A DNA stretch of 64,000 bases. Origin: Methanolapillus africanus. Its GTDB lineage: Archaea > Halobacteriota > Methanosarcinia > Methanosarcinales > Methanosarcinaceae. Numbering within the stretch: position 1 is the first letter of the stretch; each line of letters opens with the position of its first letter. Position numbers and translations under genes: made by a program. The DNA lies in NCBI RefSeq assembly GCF_032714475.1, contig NZ_JAWDKD010000019.1:49224-113223 (forward strand). The letters are read 5' to 3'. Shown piece by piece: positions 8,236-16,927 of the stretch. The notes under the pieces were generated by a model. That model did not search any database. It had not been told where the DNA came from and saw nothing but the letters and a program-made list of their open reading frames with translations.

Positions 8236-9006
8236 ATGAAGCAAATGAAAACGCTCCTGGTTCTGCTCTGCGTCCTTTTGGCCGCATGCGCACTTTCGGG
8301 TTGCATCGGCGGGTCCGATGACAATTCGACGAACAGCACGAATAACACAACAAACAATACCACAAACAATACGACAAACACCACCTACAATCCCGTGACA
8401 ACCATCACCTTTGAGATAAACAATGCCACCGTTGCTGCCAATGAAATCATCCAAATCAATTTGCCCGGCAACCTTGGATCCAACGGTTCCTGGACGTACA
8501 CACCGGTGGACGGCTTAAATGTCGTGACCGCTGAAGACGCCATCAGCAAAAACATATCCTACATGATTTCCGCCAAGCAGGCCGGTACCTACAACTTTAC
8601 CGCTGTTTACAAGAACGACAAAAACGAAACTGTCTACAGTGTGACGCAAAAGCTGGTCTATGATGAGGCTCCGGCTACAACGCCATCGGGCGGCCCGGTC
8701 ATCGTCATCACCTATGACGGCGTTCCGACACCGAAAACAACCGAAGTCATCCAAATCCAAACCCGCGGAAACCCGACAACCGGTTACCAATGGACAGCTC
8801 TGATGTCTGAAAACGGTATGCTCAGATTACTGGACTCCGAATACATCCAAGATCCGGCTGAAGAAGGAATGGTCGGCGTCGGCGGAACTTACGTCTGGTA
8901 TGTGACGTCCAACATCGCCGGAACATACATGTTCGACGCTCAAGAAACCCATGCCGGGGACGACGAGCCGGTCGCCGTATTCTTCATGGACGTGACGTTT
9001 GTCTGA
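8236..9006 (+). CDS. Lipoprotein with chagasin-like inhibitor domain, paralogue 2
   Basis: A 256-residue protein. Lipobox LSGC (Cys about 23), then an N/T-rich linker with repeated NNTTNNTT sequons. The C-terminal chagasin-like domain (about 154-256) keeps loop 1 (GNPTTGY) and loop 2 (GVGG), but the third loop (RPW-type) is replaced by THAGDDEP, so inhibition may be weaker or directed to another target. The upstream domain (about 55-145) is a degenerate copy. It clearly comes from duplication of 6470-7261 together with its promoter. Confidence 0.85.
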   Translation: MKQMKTLLVLLCVLLAACALSGCIGGSDDNSTNSTNNTTNNTTNNTTNTTYNPVTTITFEINNATVAANEIIQINLPGNLGSNGSWTYTPVDGLNVVTAEDAISKNISYMISAKQAGTYNFTAVYKNDKNETVYSVTQKLVYDEAPATTPSGGPVIVITYDGVPTPKTTEVIQIQTRGNPTTGYQWTALMSENGMLRLLDSEYIQDPAEEGMVGVGGTYVWYVTSNIAGTYMFDAQETHAGDDEPVAVFFMDVTFV

Positions 9007-9082
9007 TCCATCGAAAACGAAACCATTTGACCCTTGACCGCCTTTGGGCGGTCTTTTCTTTTTTACTTTCTTTCTTGTCTTT

Positions 9083-9111
9083 CGGCGCGGTCTGCGCGCG
9101 CGTTACGGCGT
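9083..9111 (+). repeat. GCGCGCGTTACGGCG dispersed motif, copy 2
   Basis: GGCGCGGTCTGCGCGCGCG followed by TTACGGCGTTG, downstream of the lipoprotein stop and after a T-rich stretch. Confidence 0.8.
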
Positions 9112-9279
9112 TGTCTTTTCAGAATTCAGTAAAAACAAGCCTTCTTTTATTGATTTTATACTTTCCCATTTGACGGGATACATTTTAAATATAAGGAAAA
9201 CATCTACTTTTTTAAATATTTAATAGTCAAAAATTATATTTCGGTCTGCAAATAAATTTATCAAAGATCGGTGTGAAAT

Positions 9280-9483
9280 ATGAATACCAATCAACAAAAA
9301 AGTCTTATTGCCGCATTTTTGGTTTTGGCAACTGTTATTTTTCTATTATATGCAGCGTTCAGCAGTCAGCTTCTCCTCGGCATATACTTTTTAATTTACC
9401 CGCTGATGTTTATCATTTTCTTTGTCGTCCTTTATTACGTTGTCAAAAAAGCGGTTAAAGATGGTATGGCTGAATCAAAATAA
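9280..9483 (+). CDS. Small two-helix membrane protein
   Basis: A 67-residue protein, start at ATG 9280 after GGTGTGA. Two membrane helices, then a charged tail VKKAVKDGMAESK. The tail matches the next two genes (KAFKDGILEAT; VRNGVREAKK), so the three form a small paralogous run. Function unknown. Confidence 0.6.
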   Translation: MNTNQQKSLIAAFLVLATVIFLLYAAFSSQLLLGIYFLIYPLMFIIFFVVLYYVVKKAVKDGMAESK

Positions 9484-9501
9484 ATCCAAAAAGGTGAAAT
9501 C

Positions 9502-9852
9502 ATGGACCTAACAACTGAAAGTGTTTTTGCTCTCTCGGGAACGTTTTCGTCGATTATCCGCTTTGTCATCATTTTGGTGCTTCTTTATTTCACTTTTCAA
9601 AAAGCATTCAAAGACGGCATTCTGGAAGCAACAACCTCTGAAAGAGTCGTGTTTTTGAGTCCGAAACAACAGCGTTCAATACTCATAATCGCGATTTTAA
9701 TTTTGATTTTGCTGGCGGTAAGTTCTTTCGTCTTTGATTTTTTTGCAGCTTTGACATTGGTATTTTACCTGTTGCTGTATAGTGTTTTTTTCATAATATT
9801 ATATTTTGGAATTCGCAAAACAGTCAAAGAAGAATGGGTTAAAACAAATTAA
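9502..9852 (+). CDS. Small membrane protein with the same K-x-K-x-G tail motif
   Basis: A 116-residue protein with GGTGAAATC before the ATG, three or four hydrophobic helices, and two occurrences of the family tail motif (FQKAFKDGILEA at about 33-44 and RKTVKEEWVKTN at the end). It looks like two fused units of the 9280/9911 type. Confidence 0.6.
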   Translation: MDLTTESVFALSGTFSSIIRFVIILVLLYFTFQKAFKDGILEATTSERVVFLSPKQQRSILIIAILILILLAVSSFVFDFFAALTLVFYLLLYSVFFIILYFGIRKTVKEEWVKTN

Positions 9853-9910
9853 AACAAAATAAGATTAAATCTAAATAAAATATTAAAATAAAAAATAAAA
9901 GGTGATCAAT

Positions 9911-10045
9911 ATGATTGGTGGTATCGGTACAACGGAAATTATCCTCATATTTATGGTTTTATTTTTGACGGTTATTCCGCTTGTTGTTCTTTATTATATT
10001 ATTAAATTAGCTGTTCGAAACGGCGTTCGGGAAGCAAAGAAGTAA
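9911..10045 (+). CDS. 44-residue single-helix or hairpin membrane protein
   Basis: ATG 9911 follows GGTGATCAAT. The product is MIGGIGTTEIILIFMV..., one long hydrophobic segment ending in KLAVRNGVREAKK, like the tails of the two genes upstream. It is short, but the ribosome binding site and motif support it. Confidence 0.55.
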   Translation: MIGGIGTTEIILIFMVLFLTVIPLVVLYYIIKLAVRNGVREAKK

Positions 10046-10190
10046 TCGTTATTTCTCTGCTTTTTCTTTTTTTTACATTTTCTTTTCAATTTCTCTTTTC
10101 CAATTCTTTTTACACAAACTTTTTAAATACTATCATTCATTAAATGACATTTTCATTTAATTCAATCATCCATCGTAATTGGTGATTTCG

Positions 10191-10922
10191 TTGACAGAAA
10201 TTAAAAAACTCGAACCCATTTATTCCGGTAAGGCCAAAACCCTTTACAAGACCAATGATCCGACCAAACTCATTTCCGAGTTCAGAGACAGTTTAACAGC
10301 TTTTAACGGCGGCAAGAAAAGCGAAGCCCCTAAAAAAGGCTATTACAACGCTCAAATTACCCGGAAAATATTTGTTATGCTGGAAGAAAACGGCATCAAA
10401 ACCCATTATGTTTCCATGCTGTCCGATGTGGATATGGTTGTCGACGTCGTCGACATCGTGAAATTGGAAGTCATCGTCCGAAACATCGCCGCCGGCTCCA
10501 TCACCAAAAAATATCCGATGCCGCCCGGAAAAGTCTTCGAAAAACCGATTGTGGCTTTCGATTACAAGAGCGACGAATATCAAGACCCGATGATCAACGA
10601 AGACATCGCCTACGCGCTTGGCGTCGCCACTTTTGAGGAAATGGCCGACATCAAAAAAATCGCGCTCAAAATAAACGAGCTGCTCAAAGCGTATTTCGAA
10701 CAGAACGGCTTTTTGCTTCCGGACTTCAAATTAGAATTCGGACGCCGCGGCCCGAACAAAGAAATCGTTCTCGCCGATGAAATTTCATGCGACACCTGCC
10801 GAATCTGGGACAAAGAAACCAAACAATCCCTCGACAAAGACGTCTTCCGATATGACAAAGGCGACCCGACTCAAACCTACGAGATCGTGGCCCGCAAATT
10901 GGTGCCGGAAATTTTCAAATAA
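10191..10922 (+). CDS. purC: SAICAR synthetase (phosphoribosylaminoimidazole-succinocarboxamide synthase)
   Basis: A 243-residue cytosolic enzyme of purine synthesis that joins CAIR and aspartate using ATP. Family features: YSGKAKTLYKT (ATP-binding start), FRDSLTAFNGGKK, the VEVIVRN-type strand (LEVIVRNIAAGS), DFKLEFGRR and ADEISCDTCRIW (family DE-x-x-DxxR). The length is normal. TTG 10191 is chosen because GGTGAT lies 4-5 nt before it; a TTG at 10179 and a GTG at 10182 are less likely. Confidence 0.95.
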   Translation: MTEIKKLEPIYSGKAKTLYKTNDPTKLISEFRDSLTAFNGGKKSEAPKKGYYNAQITRKIFVMLEENGIKTHYVSMLSDVDMVVDVVDIVKLEVIVRNIAAGSITKKYPMPPGKVFEKPIVAFDYKSDEYQDPMINEDIAYALGVATFEEMADIKKIALKINELLKAYFEQNGFLLPDFKLEFGRRGPNKEIVLADEISCDTCRIWDKETKQSLDKDVFRYDKGDPTQTYEIVARKLVPEIFK

Positions 10923-11095
10923 AGAAGTGGAAGATTCATCTGATCTTTCTCCTTTTCTTTTTTCTTCTTCTCCTGTTTCTTCTCATTTTCTTCTTATTTT
11001 CATCTTCTCTTCTTCTTTTCTTTTTTGTTTTTCAGAATCTTCCTATCCTTTTTTATATATCATTGCCGTTTCTCATTTATTCGTCAATGCGTTAC

Positions 11096-11150
11096 ATTTT
11101 TATCAATAATTTTTATCAATAATTTTTATCAATAATTTTTATCAATTATT
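11096..11150. repeat. AT-rich direct repeats (TTTTTATCAATAA x4)
   Basis: Four copies of a 13-14 bp unit stand directly before the oxidoreductase gene at 11175. The rest of 10923-11095 is a long T/C-rich tract after purC that probably holds its terminator. Confidence 0.7.
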
Positions 11151-11174
11151 TTTTTATTTATTTGGTGTTTATTC

Positions 11175-12794
11175 ATGAAGTCCGAATCCACCCCCGAATT
11201 CGAAAATTACGATGCGATCGTCGTTGGCGGCGGCATCAGCGGCTTGTTGTCCGCACTTGTTTTGTCCAAACACGGCAACCGTGTTTTGGTTCTTGAAAAA
11301 GACAATGTTGTCGGCGGAAACTGCCGAACCTACAATGTCGACGGTTTCATGGTTGACACGGGTCCGCATGCGATGACGGCGCTTCGGGGCGGTCCGCTTC
11401 CGAATCTCATGAATCAGTATTTCGATACCGTTCCGAATTTTCATTCCTACGGCGACTATTTTATTCGGACCAGAAATGAACTGGTCCGCTGCCCCACGAA
11501 TGTGCGCGGATTTATGGGCTGCTCATATTTGCCGCTCTCCGACCGGCTCCGGCTGTCGTCGACGATTGCGTCCGTTTTCATAAAAGCCGGCATGGACGCC
11601 GATTATTCTCAACGAACGGTCTACGAATGTTTGCCCAAAAAGCTGGGCCCGGAAACGATGGCGTTTGCGGATACCTTTTCTATGTTTATGTCGGGACGCG
11701 GAATGAAAGAAACCACCGTTCAGAGAATGCTGGCCGGAAGCGGCGTCGTCAAAGAAAAGAATCTGACCAAAGAGGATTTTGAAGCCATTGTGCGCGGTGA
11801 ATCCGATCTTGGAAAGAAAAATCACAATCCGGATCAAAGTTCAACAAATCCGGACCAATCAGACCAATCGGATCAAAACTCAATTCAATATTCAGCTCCA
11901 AATTCAAATTCGGACAGCCACGCTGAAACGTCCAAGCCGGTTCCGGAATCGGCGTCTATGTTCACCATTGCTAAAAAAATGATGACGCACGGCGGCGGTT
12001 TTACAACGCAGGGATATCCTGACGGCGGCGTCCAATCCGTGACGAATTGCGTGCTGTCGTCCATGCCGGAAAACGTTGACATCAAAACCGGCTGCAAGGT
12101 CACGGAGATTTTAACGGAAGAAAACCGGGACGGCAAATTAAAGGCGACGGGCGTCGCAGCTGATGGCGAAATTTATCATTCCGATTTAATTATTTACACG
12201 GCTTTTGCCAGCCGGCTGCCGCAAATTATGGAATTGCCGCCGGAATATATTCAAAAACTGGACCGCATCGACCACACGGTCAGCTTGACGGTTTGGCTCG
12301 GATTTGATGAGAAAATGCCGGAATACAGTTACGTCGGTTCCGAAGTTCAGTTTGAAAATATGCCGTATTGGGGCGGTTCCACCAGCAATTATGATGCCAA
12401 TCTGGCGCCGCCGGGCGGCCAAAATCTCGGATTCGCGTTCATTCCACGGCCGCAGAAAAACATTCGTGCGCGTGTGAAAGACGCGTACGGTCAAATTTTT
12501 GAAATGACGCCCGATATTGAAAAGCACATTGTGATGCGTCATGAACAAATTACTGTTCCCGAAAAGGCGGCCATTACGATTTCCGGCGAATTTGCGGACA
12601 TTCGGACGCCGGTGGAGAATTTCTACATTGCCGGAACGGATACCGATAAAAGAAGCATGGGTGTGACGCGCGCGTCTTATTCCGTGGTGGAATTGCTCGG
12701 CAAATTGGAAGAAGATGGGAAACTGATGCGGAAAAATAGTTTTACCGGATACAATTTCGATCGGAAATATTTGCCGGATTTGCCGAAAAAATGA
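11175..12794 (+). CDS. FAD-dependent oxidoreductase, phytoene desaturase (CrtI)-like
   Basis: A 539-residue protein. N-terminal FAD-binding motif VVGGGISGLLSALVLSKHG with LEKDNVVGGNC (about 15-52), then VDTGPHAM. The C-terminal part (IAGTDTDKRSMGVTRASYS, about 485-503) is the second FAD contact. Between about 220 and 255 is a low-complexity N/Q/S/D insert not expected in the family. CrtI-like amine-oxidase-superfamily enzymes act on isoprenoids; the actual substrate cannot be told from sequence. Upstream are AT-rich repeats and TTGGTG before the ATG. Confidence 0.8.
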   Translation: MKSESTPEFENYDAIVVGGGISGLLSALVLSKHGNRVLVLEKDNVVGGNCRTYNVDGFMVDTGPHAMTALRGGPLPNLMNQYFDTVPNFHSYGDYFIRTRNELVRCPTNVRGFMGCSYLPLSDRLRLSSTIASVFIKAGMDADYSQRTVYECLPKKLGPETMAFADTFSMFMSGRGMKETTVQRMLAGSGVVKEKNLTKEDFEAIVRGESDLGKKNHNPDQSSTNPDQSDQSDQNSIQYSAPNSNSDSHAETSKPVPESASMFTIAKKMMTHGGGFTTQGYPDGGVQSVTNCVLSSMPENVDIKTGCKVTEILTEENRDGKLKATGVAADGEIYHSDLIIYTAFASRLPQIMELPPEYIQKLDRIDHTVSLTVWLGFDEKMPEYSYVGSEVQFENMPYWGGSTSNYDANLAPPGGQNLGFAFIPRPQKNIRARVKDAYGQIFEMTPDIEKHIVMRHEQITVPEKAAITISGEFADIRTPVENFYIAGTDTDKRSMGVTRASYSVVELLGKLEEDGKLMRKNSFTGYNFDRKYLPDLPKK

Positions 12795-12807
12795 TTTTTC
12801 AATTTTA

Positions 12808-13404
12808 TCATTTTTCGGCATCAGATATTATAATTTCATTTTTAGGGTTTTGGGGATTCAATGTTTTCGGGAAAAACGGACATGGAATTTCCAAATTATT
12901 TTCAATGCAATATTCCAAGCACCTTTTTTCTAAAAATTTGAAATCGCAGCTGTTTTCATTGAGCTTCGGATTTTTATTTTGAGTGATGAGCTGATATGTT
13001 TTTTCGGCTTTATCAAATATATGAATTTTATTTTCAATGATAAACTTGTGTTCTTTTGCTAAGAAAACCCTGTGTTTTGGGTCTGCTTCATTGTTAATGT
13101 CTCGATATGTTGCCATTTCTTTTGGAATTGGGATCATAAAGTTAAAACGCAAGGAACCGACAGGATCATTTTGGTTTTTGAAATAAATAAGTATGCTTTC
13201 GGAATGTTGTTTTTTGTGTGAAGTAATGGGCACATAATAATCCATTCCGTTAACTTGCAACACGATTCCGCATAAAAATTTTTGTTTTCTGCCGGGATAT
13301 TCCATATTGGGAACTTTTGTAAATCCTCTTTTTTCCTTTTCGGATTCCTGGAGATAAGCAACATAATCCTTGGAAACATCATAAAAGTTTAATGTGTTGC
13401 TCAT
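12808..13404 (-). CDS. ToxN/AbiQ-family type III toxin endoribonuclease
   Basis: A 198-residue protein. The family layout is clear: LNFYDVSKDYVAYLQE at the start, GIVLQVNGMDYYVPITSHKK (about 46-65; ITS-x-K corresponds to the catalytic TS-x-K of ToxN), a long LRFNFMIPIP strand, and CDFKFLEKRCLEY near the end. ToxN/AbiQ proteins are RNases held inactive by a small RNA made from the same operon. ATG 13404 is chosen because GAGGG lies 6 nt upstream; ATG 13410 abuts it. A 13-bp terminator-like stem and a candidate antitoxin RNA lie just upstream. The C terminus (about 165-198) is longer than in classical ToxN. Confidence 0.85.
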   Translation of the reverse strand: MSNTLNFYDVSKDYVAYLQESEKEKRGFTKVPNMEYPGRKQKFLCGIVLQVNGMDYYVPITSHKKQHSESILIYFKNQNDPVGSLRFNFMIPIPKEMATYRDINNEADPKHRVFLAKEHKFIIENKIHIFDKAEKTYQLITQNKNPKLNENSCDFKFLEKRCLEYCIENNLEIPCPFFPKTLNPQNPKNEIIISDAEK

Positions 13405-13430
13405 TCTCATCCCTCAAAAAATCGAAAAAA

Positions 13431-13460
13431 AAAGGAATCCGATTTGAATCGGATTCCTTT
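13431..13460 (-). terminator. Stem-loop between candidate antitoxin RNA and toxin gene
   Basis: A 13-bp perfect stem (AAAGGAATCCGAT and its complement, 4-nt loop) followed on the minus strand by eight or more T. Type III loci have such a terminator between RNA and toxin, letting a minority of transcripts run into the toxin gene. Confidence 0.8.
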
Positions 13461-13461
13461 T

Positions 13462-13540
13462 GCGAATTCAATATTCGCCCACGATAGCTTGCCTTAAAGC
13501 AGCAAGAGGCTTCTTGAACAGTTTCCCGTTCCAAGTAAAT
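13462..13540 (-). ncRNA. Candidate type III antitoxin RNA (ToxI-like)
   Basis: Between a minus-strand TATA box and the terminator lies about 75 nt without an open frame. On the minus strand it can fold CTTG-GAAC...GTTCAAG and then CTTGC...GCAAG, compatible with pseudoknotted antitoxin units. Unlike ToxI or antiQ it shows no obvious tandem repeat, so at most one or two units. Position and terminator support the call; the RNA itself is an inference. Confidence 0.6.
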
Positions 13541-13557
13541 AACGATACTCAGGTATC

Positions 13558-13570
13558 GTATTTATAATTT
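13558..13570 (-). promoter_or_regulatory. TATA box and dyad upstream of the type III locus
   Basis: On the minus strand AATTATAAATACG precedes a CGATAC...GTATCG dyad (plus strand 13542-13559) that would sit at the transcription start, a natural operator position. Confidence 0.6.
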
Positions 13571-13591
13571 TTTACCAGTATCGTGCTATCA

Positions 13592-14671
13592 TTATTCCGG
13601 TGCCGTTTTGGGCGGCGTTGTTTTAGCCGCATCGTCCGGGAACATTTGAACGAGCTGTTTGTATGATTCCATCAAGATGATCTTGAAAATGATGTAGAAC
13701 GGAATGCTCAAAATCATACCGAGCGCGCCGAACAGTTGGGCGAAAACCAACACTAAAATCACGGTCGTAAACGGACTGACGCTGACTTTGTCGGAAATCA
13801 TGTACGGGACCAAGTAGTAGTTGTCAATGGCTTGCGCAATGAGTGAGACGACCAAGACGAGGATAGCGGTTTGCCAGCTGATGGCGAGTCCGATCAACAA
13901 GGGCGGAATGGTTGAAATCCAAGGACCGATGTAGGGGACGTTGTTCAACAGGCCGAACAGGATGCCGAGGAACAGCCAGCCGGGAATGCCCAGAAGGAAA
14001 AAGCCGACGCTTGTAATGACGGCGAGCGCAATGCTTTCAATCACTTTGGCGACGAAGAATTTGTTGATTTGGGTCAGAATGGCGGACGACGCATTGCCGA
14101 ACGATTCGCTGAACTTCTTCGGAACCATGCCGAGAATCATGGTTTTAATTCTGCCGCGGTCTTTGAAGTAGAGTCTAAACATAATCGGGTAAAGCAAAAT
14201 CATACCCAGAATATAGTAAAGCGCTTTGGAAAGCATTTGCATGAGCATCCCAAAAACAGCATCTGTCAAGCTCTTGACCGTCTCTTCAATCGAGTTGATG
14301 ATCGATTCCGGCAAAACGTCGAAAATCGCTAAAATAATTTGAGTTCCTTCTTCGATCATGTTTTGGATGTTGGTCATGTCGTCGAAAAGGCTTGAAAAAC
14401 TGGCCATTTGGGTGTAAACGAAGACGACGGTTCCGACAATTAAAGCAATAATAACGGCGACGGCGCCGACCCGGCGCTGCGTGCGCGTCAGTTTGGTCGT
14501 GTGCTTGTTGTAAAATTTAATGCATTTGTCAACGACGGCAAGGATACACAGGCCGAGCAGCAAAATGACGAAAATATCTTGGAAATAGAAAAGGGCAAAC
14601 AAACCTATACAAAGTATGACAAAAATAACTGTTATTGAAATCCATACATTTTTATTCATTGAAATCGGCAT
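13592..14671 (-). CDS. AI-2E family transporter (PerM-like), paralogue 1
   Basis: A 359-residue membrane protein. Start at ATG 14671 (MPISMNKNVW) because the paralogue at 15396-16487 begins MPISTNKNVW; longer in-frame starts have no support. Family signs: two N-terminal helix pairs, a long soluble segment (about 60-150), then GIPGWLFLGILFGLLNNVPYIGPWISTIPP, which is the most conserved AI-2E block, and LGALGMILSIPFYII near the end. Members are eight-helix exporters or Na+/H+ antiporters; the substrate is unknown here. The C-terminal tail is KTTPPKTAPE. Confidence 0.85.
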   Translation of the reverse strand: MPISMNKNVWISITVIFVILCIGLFALFYFQDIFVILLLGLCILAVVDKCIKFYNKHTTKLTRTQRRVGAVAVIIALIVGTVVFVYTQMASFSSLFDDMTNIQNMIEEGTQIILAIFDVLPESIINSIEETVKSLTDAVFGMLMQMLSKALYYILGMILLYPIMFRLYFKDRGRIKTMILGMVPKKFSESFGNASSAILTQINKFFVAKVIESIALAVITSVGFFLLGIPGWLFLGILFGLLNNVPYIGPWISTIPPLLIGLAISWQTAILVLVVSLIAQAIDNYYLVPYMISDKVSVSPFTTVILVLVFAQLFGALGMILSIPFYIIFKIILMESYKQLVQMFPDDAAKTTPPKTAPE

Positions 14672-14900
14672 GGTATCTATCCTACAAAGAGCGGTCAACG
14701 TTGATTCTTTGTTTAAAATAATTCCTATTTTTTTGAGAAATGTTAGAGAGCATATAATGCTCATTAATATATAAAAATGTTTATCGAAATCCAATAATAA
14801 ATTTATTTAATTAAAATAAAGAGCAGATTATTTGTTTTTTTGAATTTCTTTTTTTGTTTTTACTTTATTTTGTTTTTGAATTCTGTTTGGTTTTTCCGGT

Positions 14901-14930
14901 GGGCAGCCTGCGCGCGCGTTACGGCGACAC
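14901..14930 (+). repeat. GCGCGCGTTACGGCG dispersed motif, copy 3
   Basis: GGGCAGCCTGCGCGCGCG continuing TTACGGCGACAC, then ATTTTCTTTTTCGTTTCAAA. The CGACACATT(C/T)TCTTT continuation is also present at 55251, so conservation extends beyond the GC core. Confidence 0.85.
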
Positions 14931-15040
14931 ATTTTCTTTTTCGTTTCAAAAACTTGGGCGGTTTTGTTTGTGTTTTTTTGCGTTTGTGTTTGTGTTTCTG
15001 TCTTCAGATCTGTCTTTTTTCATTCAAGAAAACCGCCATC

Positions 15041-15075
15041 CCGCTTAAACAGACGCAAAGCGTCTGTTTAAGCGG
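15041..15075. repeat. Dispersed hairpin element, copy B
   Basis: CCGCTTAAACAGACGC, AAA loop and a perfect 16-bp complementary arm, preceded by AAGAAAACCGCCATC. Relative to copy A the inner stem is kept and the outer stem has paired changes. Confidence 0.85.
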
Positions 15076-15121
15076 ATACCACAGCTGTTGGGATTGGGGT
15101 CGGGGACAGCAGGTACAGATT

Positions 15122-15300
15122 GGAACAAATGAACAACTGTATTTTTGGAAACAGAAGATGCAAATTGGTTCCAAGAAAATATGTGTATTTTTGGAAACAG
15201 TAAGATGCAAATCGGTACCAAAAAAACTGTATTTTTGGAACCGGAAGGTGCAAATCGGTACCAAGAAAAAACTGTATTTCTGGAAACGGAAGATGCAAGT
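15122..15300. repeat. Tandem array B, about four units of 45-47 bp
   Basis: Units of the form ACTGTATTTTTGGAAACAG then AAGATGCAAATCGGTACCAA. In reverse complement they match array A (AATACAGT, GGTACCG, TTGCACCTT), so it is the same repeat inverted. Confidence 0.8.
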
Positions 15301-15395
15301 TAGAACTGAAAAATAGAATCAGTAGATGAAATTGGAACACATCTATTGTTGTTCAATATGATCAATTCACTAAAAAATAATGTCGGGCAGCCGAA

Positions 15396-16487
15396 TCAGG
15401 ATTGTTTTTCAATCCGCGGCTGTGGTTTGGCCGGTTTGCTCGGAAACATTTGGATCAATTGGTTGTAGGCTTCCGTCAGAATAATTTTTGCAAAAATGTA
15501 AATCGGTATACATAAAATCATACCGAGCGCGCCGAACAGTTGGGCAAAGACCAAAACGACAATGACGGTTGTCAGCGGATTGACGTTGACTTTGTCCGAA
15601 ATCATAAACGGAATCAAGTAAAAATTGTCGACGGCTTGCGCGACGACGGATACAATGCCGGCCCAAAAAGCCACGTTGATGCCGACGGTTAACCCGATCA
15701 GGACGGGCGGAATGGCGGCCAGCGTCGGTCCGATGTAGGGAACATTGTTCAGCAATCCGGACAGAATGCCGAAAAAGAGCCAGCCGGGAATGCCGACCAA
15801 ATAAAAGCCGACGCTTGTGATCACGGCGATGCAAATGCTTTCAATGATTTTAGCCACGAAGAAATTGTTGGCTTGCGTCAAAATGGCAGTGGTCGAGTTG
15901 GTATATGCTTTTTTGAATTTCTTCGGCACATAACTCTCGATCCTTTTTTGAATATTTTCCTTTTCTTTAAAATACAATTTAAACATAATCGGATACAGAA
16001 GAACGGCGCTGAAAAGGTAAAAAAGCGCTTCCGAAAACATTGTGGAAATGGTTTCCGTCAACGATGAAAAGACGCTGTTCGTCAAATTCACAAAATAATT
16101 TTCCAACATGACTGACAGGGAATCCGGAAGAACGTCAAGGGTGGCAAAAACAAAATTGGTTCCTTCGTCAATCATGCCTTGAATTTGAGACATATCGGAA
16201 AAAAGGTTGGTGAAAACAGCCATTTGAGACGAAACAAACAAAATTGCCGCCACTGCCAGAATTATCAGTATGAAAACAATGCCGGTTAACCGCTGTAAAT
16301 GCGTCAGTTTGGTGGTGTATTTGTTGTAAAACCTGCCGCATTTGTCCACAATCGCAATCAGGCAAAGGCCGACCAAAAAGATCAGAAACAAGTCCTGGAA
16401 GTAAAAAAGCGTCACCAAAACCGCACACATGACGGCTAAAATAGCGGTGAGTGAAATCCAGACGTTCTTGTTGGTCGAAATCGGCAT
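15396..16487 (-). CDS. AI-2E family transporter (PerM-like), paralogue 2
   Basis: A 363-residue membrane protein about as long as, and clearly paralogous to, 13592-14671 over its whole length. It has the same family block GIPGWLFFGILSGLLNNVPYIGP, then IPPVLIGL, and LGALGMILCIPIYIF near the end. The C-terminal tail (PAKPQPRIEKQS) differs. The dispersed repeat locus B separates the two copies, so it was inserted or arose after the duplication. Confidence 0.85.
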   Translation of the reverse strand: MPISTNKNVWISLTAILAVMCAVLVTLFYFQDLFLIFLVGLCLIAIVDKCGRFYNKYTTKLTHLQRLTGIVFILIILAVAAILFVSSQMAVFTNLFSDMSQIQGMIDEGTNFVFATLDVLPDSLSVMLENYFVNLTNSVFSSLTETISTMFSEALFYLFSAVLLYPIMFKLYFKEKENIQKRIESYVPKKFKKAYTNSTTAILTQANNFFVAKIIESICIAVITSVGFYLVGIPGWLFFGILSGLLNNVPYIGPTLAAIPPVLIGLTVGINVAFWAGIVSVVAQAVDNFYLIPFMISDKVNVNPLTTVIVVLVFAQLFGALGMILCIPIYIFAKIILTEAYNQLIQMFPSKPAKPQPRIEKQS

Positions 16488-16927
16488 AGTTATCCATCAA
16501 ATAATTCAATCGGAATCGGACTCTTAATCGGGTTTATATGATTTTGTGATTCTGAAACAGAAAGATTCAAAAAAGCATTTCAATTTTGAATTCAACAAAT
16601 CAGACTCTCAGAGTCAACAGATTAAAAGAATGATGCAATTAGTTTTCATTTCTATATAAACAATGCTTAAAGTTTAATTGGATTCGCACTTATCGGTTAT
16701 CGAACGGCGCCGTTTTCCGGATGAGGACACATTCATAAATCCAAGCTGTCAAATCCGCCAAAGCGGTCGGAATTTGAACTAAGAGCCGCCGTTTTGAAAT
16801 AGAAATCTTTAAGTTCAAATATTCATTTTAGTCACACATTCATATATCTTCGTCATTTATCATGTAATTATCATCATAATCAAATCATAATTTAAATGCA
16901 TTTTTGAATTTTCAGGTGTGATCATTT
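16488..16927. other. Divergent intergenic region
   Basis: 440 bp between the leftward transporter and rightward argS. It must hold both promoters. GTATATTT-like AT tracts are present, but I see no clear operator, RNA gene or repeat. Confidence 0.5.

Larger units (their letters stand above)
14672..15395. other. Intergenic region between the two AI-2E transporters
   Basis: About 720 bp that holds no gene I can support. It contains dispersed-element locus B: motif copy 3 (14901), a hairpin (15041) and a tandem array (15122). An open frame over 14840-15316 runs through this repeat and is rejected. Confidence 0.7.

Noticed and set aside
14840..15316. 158-residue open frame between the transporters
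   Set aside because: Crosses the GC motif, hairpin and tandem array of locus B; low-complexity product without start signals.
15396..16487. Autoinducer-2 quorum-sensing exporter
   Set aside because: The AI-2E name is historical; nothing in the window makes or senses AI-2, so only the family name is used.
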